64,000 nucleotides of DNA from Mariniblastus fucicola. GTDB lineage: Bacteria; Planctomycetota; Planctomycetia; Pirellulales; Pirellulaceae. The translations under genes were made by a program, and so were the position numbers. The notes under the pieces are model-generated. The model saw nothing but the letters and a program-made list of their open reading frames with translations, did no database searches and was not told where the DNA came from. The stretch is from positions 6,324,001 to 6,388,000 of the forward strand of contig NZ_CP042912.1 of the NCBI RefSeq assembly GCF_008087665.1, given 5' to 3'. Below are positions 9,143-16,548 of this stretch, piece after piece; within the stretch, counting starts at the first letter, position 1, and every line of letters starts with the position of its first letter.

Positions 9143-9393
9143 TCACCGCCGCGACCGTTCACGCAACACCGTGATGAAGCTGACTTTCTTCGGCAGACCG
9201 CTGCGCAGCTTTTCCCATTTCTTGCCACCGCTGCAGCGCGGAATCACGCAGATCGTTTCCCGATCGTCAGGAGGGACACAGATCTGGAAAGCCACGGCAG
9301 CGCGCCAAGAACAGATTCAACGTCGGCCAATAGTTCGGACTGGCCATCGCATTCGTAACGCAACATGCTCGGGATGACGATGGTGACTTTCAT
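9143..9393 (-). pseudogene. decayed MoaD/ThiS-like (ubiquitin-fold) gene relic
   Basis: From the ATG at 9393 the minus strand reads MKVTIVIPSMLRYECDGQSE and LLADVESVLGAL, the beginning expected of a small ubiquitin-like sulphur-carrier protein. The frame then stops early at 9244. In another frame, from about 9300 to 9143, it reads ETICVIPRCSGG followed by KKWEKLRSGLPKK. This recalls the family C-terminus (DEISIIPAVSGG). The middle 30-40 residues appear deleted and the frame is broken. This is read by eye from weak similarity; non-coding chance resemblance is possible. No molybdopterin or thiamin genes are nearby. Confidence 0.35.
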
Positions 9394-9465
9394 GGCCGCT
9401 CTCAACGGAAATTCTGCTCTTGAATTTTGGCAGAGCAAGATCGCATTTAGGATAAACTGTGCGGC

Positions 9466-10215
9466 ATGACTTCTCCACCAAAGATTGCCTTGCTTCACGG
9501 ATGGGCCACCGATCCGGCGATCTGGAATTCGACACGCGAATCCCTCGAAATCCGCGGATTCAACGTCACGGTTTACACGATGCCAGGCTACGGGTTACGA
9601 AAAAACGACAGCGGTGCAAAGACGCTGGAACAACTCGTTGACGACGCAATCGACCGCTTGGCGGGGCACGACATCTGGATCGGATGGTCGCTGGGAGCGA
9701 TGATTTCGCTGGAGGCCGCTGCGAGAATTCCAGCTGCAATGCGGACGGTGGTCGCAGTCTGTGGAACGGCGAAATTCTGCTGCGATCAGGAAAAAACGGA
9801 CTCGCTGGATCGGCTAAACGAGGCCATCAGGTCGCATCCGGAAAAAGCGGTGAAGCGTTTTTTGCGTTCGATGCCCAAAGTCGAGAATCGCCGTTTGGTT
9901 GCTCGATCTGCACCTTCGCCGAACAAAGACGATCCTGTCGCTGGCAGTGAAACGCTGCTCTCAGGCCTGGAAATTCTGAAACGGGCTGACCTGACGAGCG
10001 AAGTGAATAAGATATCCGTTCCTGTTGGATTGATCAGCGGCGAAGACGACCCCATCATCCCCGCAACATCCGGTCGGGCGTTGCATCAACGGATCCCCAA
10101 CAGCACGTTTACGGCCCTGCCCTGTGGACATGTTCCATTCCTGGAATGTGGGCCTTTGTTCCTGGAGCATATTGTTGAATTCACCCAAACGGTTGCCGAA
10201 TCGGCAGCAAGTTGA
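9466..10215 (+). CDS. bioH: alpha/beta hydrolase, BioH-like pimeloyl-ACP methyl ester esterase
   Basis: 249 residues with an alpha/beta-hydrolase layout: oxyanion-type LLHGWATDPAIW at the N-terminus, nucleophile elbow GWSLGAM (BioH typically has GWSLGG), acid residue in ISGEDDPIIPA and catalytic His in LPCGHVPFLE. In biotin synthesis BioH removes the methyl ester from pimeloyl-ACP once the chain is complete. The immediately overlapping bioC gene, whose product adds that methyl group, strongly supports the role. The ATG at 9466 is the natural start. BioH, BioG and BioV-type esterases are interchangeable, so the exact subfamily is less certain than the step. Confidence 0.75.
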   Translation: MTSPPKIALLHGWATDPAIWNSTRESLEIRGFNVTVYTMPGYGLRKNDSGAKTLEQLVDDAIDRLAGHDIWIGWSLGAMISLEAAARIPAAMRTVVAVCGTAKFCCDQEKTDSLDRLNEAIRSHPEKAVKRFLRSMPKVENRRLVARSAPSPNKDDPVAGSETLLSGLEILKRADLTSEVNKISVPVGLISGEDDPIIPATSGRALHQRIPNSTFTALPCGHVPFLECGPLFLEHIVEFTQTVAESAAS

Positions 10216-11002
10216 AAATCAGTTTGACCGCGCGGCGTCTTCTTACGATCGCGTCGCGGGTTTGCAGCGCCGCATGGGTGAGACGCTGTTGGAACGGCTG
10301 CGCGCGTTGAACATTAAACCAGAAAGCCCAATCATCGATCTTGGTTGCGGCACGGGCGAATTGCTGCGGCAACTGCACGATGATGGATTCTCGAAACTCA
10401 CGGGTTTGGATCTGTCGTCGCAAATGATCGCCATCGCGAAAAAGAAATCTTCTGCTGCAAACTTCGTGCGAGCCGACATTGAATCGATTCCGTGTCGAGA
10501 TGCCAGTTTCGATGTCGTCGTTTCCAATGCCGCGGTCCAATGGTGCGATCCGGATCTGGCGGCGACAGAAATTCATCGCGTCGTCAAACCCGGCGGACGC
10601 CTGCTGCTGAACTCATTCATCGCCGGCACGCTCGGGCAGTGGCATCAGGCATTTGAGGCCAACGGCTTTGAGTCGCGGGTCCACTTGCTGGCCGATTCTG
10701 AGCGAGTAACCTCGGCATTCGCCGACGCGGGATTCGAATTGATCGAAGTGCAGCAGTTCAGGGAAACGTCGACATTTGACTCGATCAAGTCCATGTTCGC
10801 ATCGATCAAACAGCTTGGCGCAACGAACGCCATGGAATCGCGTTCTCGTCCAATGTCGCGACGAGAATACGAATCGCTCAAACAGCACTTTCAGGTTCAG
10901 CTTGACGCCGGCAAGCCGCTGGGACTGGATTTTCTGTGGGTCCAGATCGAAGCCAAATCACCTACTGCTCCGCGACAGAACTCTGACGCGAAGCAACGCT
11001 GA
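10175..11002 (+). CDS. bioC: malonyl-ACP O-methyltransferase
   Basis: A SAM-dependent methyltransferase (about 275 residues) that would methylate malonyl-ACP to start pimelate synthesis for biotin. The N-terminal QQVENQFDRAASSYD is the BioC-type lead; IIDLGCGTGELLRQL is motif I for SAM; FDVVVSNAAVQWCDPD is the characteristic BioC post-II segment; VVKPGGRLLLNSF follows. The start is uncertain: the TTG at 10175 is chosen because GGAG lies 7 nt upstream. An ATG at 10124 and a TTG at 10193 are also open. All overlap the end of bioH, implying translational coupling. No bioA, bioB or bioD is in the window. Confidence 0.82.
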   Translation: MNSPKRLPNRQQVENQFDRAASSYDRVAGLQRRMGETLLERLRALNIKPESPIIDLGCGTGELLRQLHDDGFSKLTGLDLSSQMIAIAKKKSSAANFVRADIESIPCRDASFDVVVSNAAVQWCDPDLAATEIHRVVKPGGRLLLNSFIAGTLGQWHQAFEANGFESRVHLLADSERVTSAFADAGFELIEVQQFRETSTFDSIKSMFASIKQLGATNAMESRSRPMSRREYESLKQHFQVQLDAGKPLGLDFLWVQIEAKSPTAPRQNSDAKQR

Positions 11003-11003
11003 A

Positions 11004-13343
11004 CTACTTGCTTTTCGGTTCCAGAAATCTTACCGAACGCCAACGACCTCGCGAAAACGCAAACGCGTCGCCTTCGGGAATTTTCCCATTGGACGCAGTG
11101 TTGAATTCGACGCGAACCGTATCGCCGGTCTTTATCGCCACGCCGTTAAAGCGATGTTGGGCAACTTGATAGTCCTTTTCCGTTTCCGGATTGGTGGCCT
11201 CGCCGATTTTCTTTCCCGCGACAAGTACGCGGTAACTGCTCTCGCCGTCGGTTTCCGTCAAAGCATTCAAAACCAGATCGTACGTGCCGGACTTGCCTTT
11301 GAATTTTGTCTCAGCGGCAGCAAATTTATCCTGATGCTTTGCCGCGTTGATCGCCATCGCCTTGCGGCCATCATCCTTGTATCCGGGTACGAATCCGTCC
11401 CCGACGACGAACTCAAAATCTCGCATCGCCTTGAGCATCATCGTGTCCGCAGGCCTCGCTTTGGCTACTTCGCCAAACTTGCTGAAACTCTTGCCATCGG
11501 CTGCCGGTTTCACGATCGCCACCCAATCCTTGTCCGCATCGGCAGGCGGTTGCCCGAGCGAATATTTGCCTCCGCCCTTCACCGCTTCGACAGAGCCGAT
11601 CTGTACATCGCCACCCTGGCGTGGATTAAACCAGTGCACTTCAAAAACGCCATCGGCTTTGGCTAGATCGATCGCCACTTCTGATGCGCGTTTTGCGAAC
11701 ACAAGATAGAACTTTCCTTCTTCCGCCAAACAATAGCCGTCTTTGCTGAGCAGAAGTTTGTCAGCGTTGGTCATGTTCCAAAACGGAATCTTCTGATCGC
11801 GAAAGAACTCCAACGCGATACTGCTCTGCTTCCACATGTTCTCGCGGGCGCGAAAGTCCTGGCAAGTCAGATCGCTGTGGGCGTGCTTGTAGCCAAAATA
11901 CCATTCAACGCCGGCGCCGCCCGCCATGATGTTTCCCCAAAGAGCATTCTTTCGCGGGTTGTCGTGCGTCGGATCATCCGCGTCCGGAATCAGCGAGTGC
12001 TGAGCATCGCCAGGCTCATCGCAGGCGACGACCCAAGGCTTGCCGGCGGCAACCGAACGACGCAGATAGTTGAGCGTGCTCCCGTGAACGTGTTTGAAAT
12101 CTTCCTGGCTGGTTTGCAATGAAAACCCCGTCAGCGGTGAAGCATCGCCAAGCAAATCGTAGTGCTTGTTGCCGTTGTGGATCACGATGTGGTGATGATA
12201 CGGATCGTGTTGAGCGAAGTAGTTCGCCCAGGCAACTTTCTGTTCGGTACTGACTTCATTCACATAGCCGACTTCTTCGCCAAGGTTCCAGTTCATCGCC
12301 AGGTGATGTCCGAAACGGGCAATCAGTTCGCGATAATACAATGCTCGCTGCGGACCCATTTGACCGTTGTCCAGCAGGTTGACGTTTTCGCATTCGAGCG
12401 TTTTGAAGTGCAGATACATCCCCAGTTTGTCGCCGTGAGAGAAAACAATTTCCCACTGATCCATCTTCGAGCAATCGATGCGAGAACGTTCGTCATAAGT
12501 CGTGTACGGGAATACGTTGCGGTCGTCGCCCTCGATGTTCAGTGTCAAGAACGAGAACACATTGAGCCCCTGAGCCGCCAGATAATTCACAGCTCCGATC
12601 AGACCTTTGCCTTTGCCGTCCTTCCAGGTCGGATCGCCATTTTTCCAGTCCTGCACATGCGGCTGCCAGGTTTTGACCAGGTTGTCTTTGTGGCCGTCCG
12701 AATGAAACGTTCCGTCGAATTCGCCGTAAGCCAACAGGTTCTCTGGAGCGTCGACGCCGGCTTTGAGGAAGAACTCTCCATTGCCCGCGAACTTCAAATG
12801 GTGCTTGCCGACATAGTCCAATCGACCTTTGCCGCGAAAGTCACGTCCGGATTTGTCGGTCGGAGCAATCTCCAGCTTTCCCGTCAAACCATCGATTGGT
12901 GCGACTGGCTCTCCCGCATCGGCTTCGTCTGAAACCGCAACGCCCTGCCCTTTGCGAAAGGAAACGCTGTAAGTCCACGATCCTGTTTGGTCAGGCGCGA
13001 GGTGGACTCGCCATTTGTTTCCCGAAGTTGCCGACGTATTCGCCGCGTCGCCATCGGCCGCGAAGTAGCCCGGCACCAGGTAAGTCGTGCCGGAAGCTTC
13101 ATGAGAAAACGTGACGTTGAGCCGATAGTCTGTGAAGGGATTCGGTTCGCCGTCTTCGGAGGCTTCGGGGCCATCGAAGGTCAACGTGACTTTATGCCAT
13201 TGCTTTAGCTCGCCAGAAACGGTGGCTGAATCTGACGCGTTCTGCGCCAGCCCGACTGCGCTGCAACTCAGCATTACAATGCTGGTGACAAATGCAGCAA
13301 TTGCGGCGGGTGAAGAGTACGTAAGCTTCTGTATGCGTGTCAC
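11004..13343 (-). CDS. secreted DUF5060-type glycoside-hydrolase-like protein
   Basis: About 779 residues from a GTG at 13343 with GAGG 6 nt upstream; this gives a signal peptide (MTRIQKLTYSSPAAIAAFV ... VGLAQ). Residues about 35-150 resemble DUF5060 (LKQWHKVTLTFDGP ... PGYFAADGDAA ... DQTGSWTYSVSF). A TIM-barrel-like middle has paired acids in NWNLGEEVGY and VACDEPGD that could be catalytic. The C-terminal part (EVHWFNPRQGG) resembles the putative collagen-binding beta domain that often ends these proteins. It is probably exported and acts on a complex polysaccharide; the substrate is not readable. It is convergent with bioC, with only 1 nt between stops. Confidence 0.7.
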   Translation of the reverse strand: MTRIQKLTYSSPAAIAAFVTSIVMLSCSAVGLAQNASDSATVSGELKQWHKVTLTFDGPEASEDGEPNPFTDYRLNVTFSHEASGTTYLVPGYFAADGDAANTSATSGNKWRVHLAPDQTGSWTYSVSFRKGQGVAVSDEADAGEPVAPIDGLTGKLEIAPTDKSGRDFRGKGRLDYVGKHHLKFAGNGEFFLKAGVDAPENLLAYGEFDGTFHSDGHKDNLVKTWQPHVQDWKNGDPTWKDGKGKGLIGAVNYLAAQGLNVFSFLTLNIEGDDRNVFPYTTYDERSRIDCSKMDQWEIVFSHGDKLGMYLHFKTLECENVNLLDNGQMGPQRALYYRELIARFGHHLAMNWNLGEEVGYVNEVSTEQKVAWANYFAQHDPYHHHIVIHNGNKHYDLLGDASPLTGFSLQTSQEDFKHVHGSTLNYLRRSVAAGKPWVVACDEPGDAQHSLIPDADDPTHDNPRKNALWGNIMAGGAGVEWYFGYKHAHSDLTCQDFRARENMWKQSSIALEFFRDQKIPFWNMTNADKLLLSKDGYCLAEEGKFYLVFAKRASEVAIDLAKADGVFEVHWFNPRQGGDVQIGSVEAVKGGGKYSLGQPPADADKDWVAIVKPAADGKSFSKFGEVAKARPADTMMLKAMRDFEFVVGDGFVPGYKDDGRKAMAINAAKHQDKFAAAETKFKGKSGTYDLVLNALTETDGESSYRVLVAGKKIGEATNPETEKDYQVAQHRFNGVAIKTGDTVRVEFNTASNGKIPEGDAFAFSRGRWRSVRFLEPKSK

Positions 13344-13562
13344 AGTTGGCCTCAATGGTGGTTGGTGAAAGCGAGTTCGCCAATCAGTTTAGCCAAAATC
13401 GATCCAGCAGTTGGTCTCATTCAAACAGGCTGATGCATTTACCTGCCTATGACAATTTCAGGTCCACATCGTGCCGGCACCGCTGGTAGGTGGCTCATGC
13501 CCCGAATCCAGGCACTGGAATCGTCTGATCAGGGAAAGTGGTATCGGTTGCAGAATCCAAAT

Positions 13563-13597
13563 AAAAAAAGCTCAGCAAGTCTGGAAACTTGCTGAGC
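13563..13597 (-). terminator. intrinsic terminator after the EF-hand gene
   Basis: A perfect 11-bp stem (GCTCAGCAAGT with ACTTGCTGAGC, 13570-13580 and 13587-13597) with a 6-nt loop, followed on the minus strand by seven Us (13563-13569). It sits about 30 nt beyond the stop of the EF-hand gene. The rest of the 13344-13626 gap shows no further gene. Confidence 0.9.
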
Positions 13598-13626
13598 CAA
13601 CATTTGCTGCGATGCGCAAATTTTGA

Positions 13627-14517
13627 TTAGCGTCCGCGTCCGGGAGGGCCACCTCGACCGCCGGGGCCACCACCAGGAGGGCCTCCGCCGCCAGGACCGC
13701 CTTCGCCACGCTGTGGCATGCTTTCAGCAAACGCAGTCATCTCTTCACGGCTAAGTTTTCCGTCGCCATCTTTGTCGAACTCGAATGCGTGCTCAACGAT
13801 TTGTTCAGGTCCTACTTGACCGCCACGCTCTCCTCGAGCGCCACCGCGGGCACCACGCTCGCCTCGGCCACCGCGTTCGCCACGACCACGGCCGCCGGAT
13901 TCTGCGTCTCCGCCCCGACGACGATTGCGACCGCCTGCTGCAGGTTCGTCTCCGCCACGCTTGAGTTCATCAAGCTCTGACTGATCAAGAACTTCGTCTT
14001 TGTTTTTGTCCAGGTTCTCCATCACACGTTGCATGCGAGCTGGCAATTCGTCTTTCTCGATTTTGCCGTCCTCATTTTTGTCGAACGCCATCAATCGGCT
14101 GGCAAAGTCACTGGCTTGCTGACCGCTATCCGCCCCGCCGCCTGGTCCGCCCGGTCCGCCCGACCCGCCTCGTCCGGGACCGCCACCGGGAGGTCCTCCA
14201 TGACCGCCTGGGCCCTCGTTACCAGCACCTCCGGGAGGCCCCATTTGCCCGAGGTCTTCTTCGTTCAAGATTCCGTCGTTGTTTTTGTCGAGCGCTTTGA
14301 GAACTTTGGTTGCGTTGGCAATTTCTTCAGCCGAGATCGTATGATTCTGATCGACATCCAGTGCTGCGAGGATTGGATGTCCACCGCCACCGGGATGTCC
14401 TTCGCCCGGTCCGCCTGGTCCACCGCCGGGAGGTCCGCCTTGTGGTGGTTGCGCGAATGCGGTCGTCGCGGTGAATGCGATTGCAGCGACCGCAACGAAT
14501 GCTTCTTTCATGTTCAT
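13627..14517 (-). CDS. secreted EF-hand calcium-binding protein with Gly/Pro-rich linkers
   Basis: About 296 residues from the ATG at 14517, which has AAGGAC upstream, and a clear signal peptide (MNMKEAFVAVAAIAFTATTA, then FA). Five EF-hand loops can be read: DVDQNHTISAEE, DKNNDGILNEED, DKNEDGKIEKDE, DKNKDEVLDQSE and DKDGDGKLSREE, each with oxygen ligands at the expected spacing. They are joined by low-complexity GPGG/GGRGERG linkers and the protein ends in a Gly/Pro/Arg-rich tail. Such proteins are abundant in Planctomycetes; likely an extracytoplasmic calcium-binding or matrix protein. It has its own terminator and no operon partner. Sequence composition makes further similarity inference unreliable. 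Confidence 0.85.
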   Translation of the reverse strand: MNMKEAFVAVAAIAFTATTAFAQPPQGGPPGGGPGGPGEGHPGGGGHPILAALDVDQNHTISAEEIANATKVLKALDKNNDGILNEEDLGQMGPPGGAGNEGPGGHGGPPGGGPGRGGSGGPGGPGGGADSGQQASDFASRLMAFDKNEDGKIEKDELPARMQRVMENLDKNKDEVLDQSELDELKRGGDEPAAGGRNRRRGGDAESGGRGRGERGGRGERGARGGARGERGGQVGPEQIVEHAFEFDKDGDGKLSREEMTAFAESMPQRGEGGPGGGGPPGGGPGGRGGPPGRGR

Positions 14518-14586
14518 GGGCTGGTCCTTATTCAAGTTTGGTATTTGTTTTGTGAAGTTAAAAGTTGAGCGATATTCACGAGGCGT

Positions 14587-15630
14587 TCAATTTCCTCGCA
14601 TTCGTTTCCGTGCCGCAACAGATTCCGGATCTGTCTCTGGAATCTCCGACTCCCAATCGATTCCAAGCTTGATACCCAGATTGACATGAGAGTTGTGGTC
14701 TTTCGTGACACGCTTGCAATTCATGATCGCGTCGTTCAAAGCAGTTTTCAGATCCTTGTTCGAAACCGAGGAATCGAACTGAGCCAGAACTTTTCCGGAC
14801 AAGCCAAACTGCCCGGGTTCGACGATCAAAATTGAATGAGCTTTCGCGGCGTCACCTTCAATTCCTGTCAGCGTGACCATATCTTCGGCCCTGGTAGCTT
14901 TCGCATACGTGAATTGGCCGATGATTGAGTCATCGTTCCAGGCGAGCGGCACGAGTTTTTGTTCCAGTGCTGCAGCCTGTTCTTCGTCTTCGGAAGCCAG
15001 CACGACGATTGGGATAACGTCGGCGGCTGAAATATTCAAACCGATCTCAACGGATTCTGCGAATGGAAGTTGAGTGTTGTTTTGCGTCGATTCAGGATCG
15101 ACCTGGTACTGTTCGGCAATCTTGTCCATGCCCGCAGCCATCTGCCTGGCGTTTCGATACTCAAAGAATGGGCCTCGTCCTGCACGTGTCAGTTTCTTCT
15201 TGCCGTTGGGCGAAAGAATGGCAAACGTTGTGTTCTTCATCAGCCCGCTTCTATCGAGGTAAATCGACTTCATGAATTCGGCTTCTGCCTGGCTTTCGTA
15301 AGTCGCCAATCGGATGCAGACGAAGTTACGTGACGCTTTGACGACTTGTTCGTTGAACAGGAAACTCCTGTCAGTACCCTGCTTGCCCGGTCACCAAATG
15401 CCCGACACACCCAGGCACTGCGGCGCGGCGGAAGTAAACAGGATGGGACGATTGCTTCGTTCTGCTTCTGCAAGGCCGCTTTCAAGCGTGGCATACCAGG
15501 CAATGCGTGGGGCATCGGGTTCCTGGTTCTGACCGGGTGCCGGCGAAGCAAACGCGAACGCGACCGACGCGACAACTGCCGTCAGAATTCCGGCTTGCGT
15601 CAAACCCGTGAAGATGTAGCGATATTTCAT
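14587..15630 (-). CDS. exported thioredoxin-like protein with in-frame UGA (candidate selenoprotein)
   Basis: From the ATG at 15630 (GGGAG 5 nt upstream) the gene reads a signal peptide (MKYRYIFTGLTQAGILTAVV ...). It then enters a thioredoxin-like first strand and active-site region ending CLGVSGIW, then codon 80 is TGA (15391-15393). The same frame continues PGKQGTDRSFLFNEQVV and stays open to 14587 with normal coding character. The UGA follows a Trp, where thioredoxins have the first Cys of W-C-x-x-C, which is what a selenocysteine would replace. A SECIS-like hairpin lies 17 nt downstream. Alternatives are a simple nonsense mutation or two separate genes. The C-terminal 200 residues match no family I recognise. 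Confidence 0.7.
15354..15373 (-). promoter_or_regulatory. candidate bacterial SECIS hairpin
   Basis: On the minus strand, 17 nt after the in-frame UGA, the RNA can fold TGACAGGA-GTT-TCCTGTTCA: six uninterrupted pairs, then a one-base bulge and two more pairs. The 3-nt loop begins with G. The loop starts 25 nt after the UGA. Known bacterial SECIS elements have a stem of at least 4 bp, a short loop with G in its first two positions, and about 16-37 nt between UGA and loop, so the fit is good. Chance hairpins of this size are not rare. Confidence 0.5.
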
Positions 15631-15811
15631 AGTGACTCCCGCCTGACTGGATGACTCTCTTTGTTCTGCGAAGCAATCGGAGTGTCCACTCATTAAAAGC
15701 AAATTTTGGGAAATGGCTTGTGAATGCAAAGCTAACTTAACTTTGCCGTGCGCCGACTCGGGTTTTCAGGGCTATGATGTGGTATCCAACGCACTCAACA
15801 GACAGTGAATC

Positions 15812-16438
15812 TTGAATACACCCAATCATCCCGACGACGAAGATATTCTCTACCTGCGTGAAGGCGGACCGCAGGCCGTTGCCGATCTCTATTCGAAATA
15901 CCGTCCGCAACTGGAACGGATGGTGGAGTTCCGGATGGACCGCCGGTTGCTGGGGCGAGTGGACGCTGCGGATGTTTTGCAGGATTCATATATGGAGATC
16001 GCACGCCGGGTCGAATCGTTCCTCGAAGATCCGGCGGTTTCGTTTTTTGTCTGGGCTCGACAGATCACGTGGCAAACTTTGATGATGTCGCATCGCTCGC
16101 ATCTTGGAGTGCAGAAACGCGATGCTCGTCAGGAAGTTCGGCTGCATGGCGGCGGCTACAGCCAGGGAACGTCGGTTTCGTTAGCTTCACGACTGGTCGG
16201 TGACGTCACGTCGCCAAGCCAGGGAGCGATTCGGGATGAGCAGACTCAGCAGTTGCGTGAGGCGCTCGACTCGATGGATTCGGTAGATCGGGAGGTGTTG
16301 GCATTGAGACATTTTGAACAGCTTTCGAACAAGGAAGTCGCCGAGGTATTGAACCTTGGGAAAACGGCAGCAAGCAACCGATATGTGCGAGCATTGGAAC
16401 GGTTAAAAAAGATTATGGACGAGACGCTGGGGACATAG
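15812..16438 (+). CDS. ECF-type RNA polymerase sigma factor (Planctomycete ECF)
   Basis: 208 residues. The region-2 part reads YLREGGPQAVADLYSKYRP and VDAADVLQDSYMEIARR, the typical core-binding/-10 segment, and the sigma-4 region reads LALRHFEQLSNKEVAEVLNLG followed by TAASNRYVRALERLK, a helix-turn-helix for -35 recognition. A TTG at 15812 is taken as start because no ATG fits. No anti-sigma factor follows; instead a Ser/Thr kinase gene begins 110 nt downstream. This is a very common Planctomycete pairing in which the kinase may control the sigma factor by phosphorylation (inference). Divergent from the candidate selenoprotein gene across about 180 nt. Confidence 0.88.
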   Translation: MNTPNHPDDEDILYLREGGPQAVADLYSKYRPQLERMVEFRMDRRLLGRVDAADVLQDSYMEIARRVESFLEDPAVSFFVWARQITWQTLMMSHRSHLGVQKRDARQEVRLHGGGYSQGTSVSLASRLVGDVTSPSQGAIRDEQTQQLREALDSMDSVDREVLALRHFEQLSNKEVAEVLNLGKTAASNRYVRALERLKKIMDETLGT

Positions 16439-16548
16439 GAATCCGGCGACGCAAAAGATCATTTCGAAACATCCGCAACTTCCCTCCATTCAGGAACAGA
16501 TGAAAACAGGCTCAATGCTGAAGCCGCTTTTTGTGCCCCGCAAGCATC

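Noticed and set aside
15394-15630. Treating the thioredoxin-like gene as two independent genes
   Set aside because: The second part has no start codon with a ribosome site near the UGA. The frame is continuous across it, and the first part alone would end in the middle of the active-site loop.
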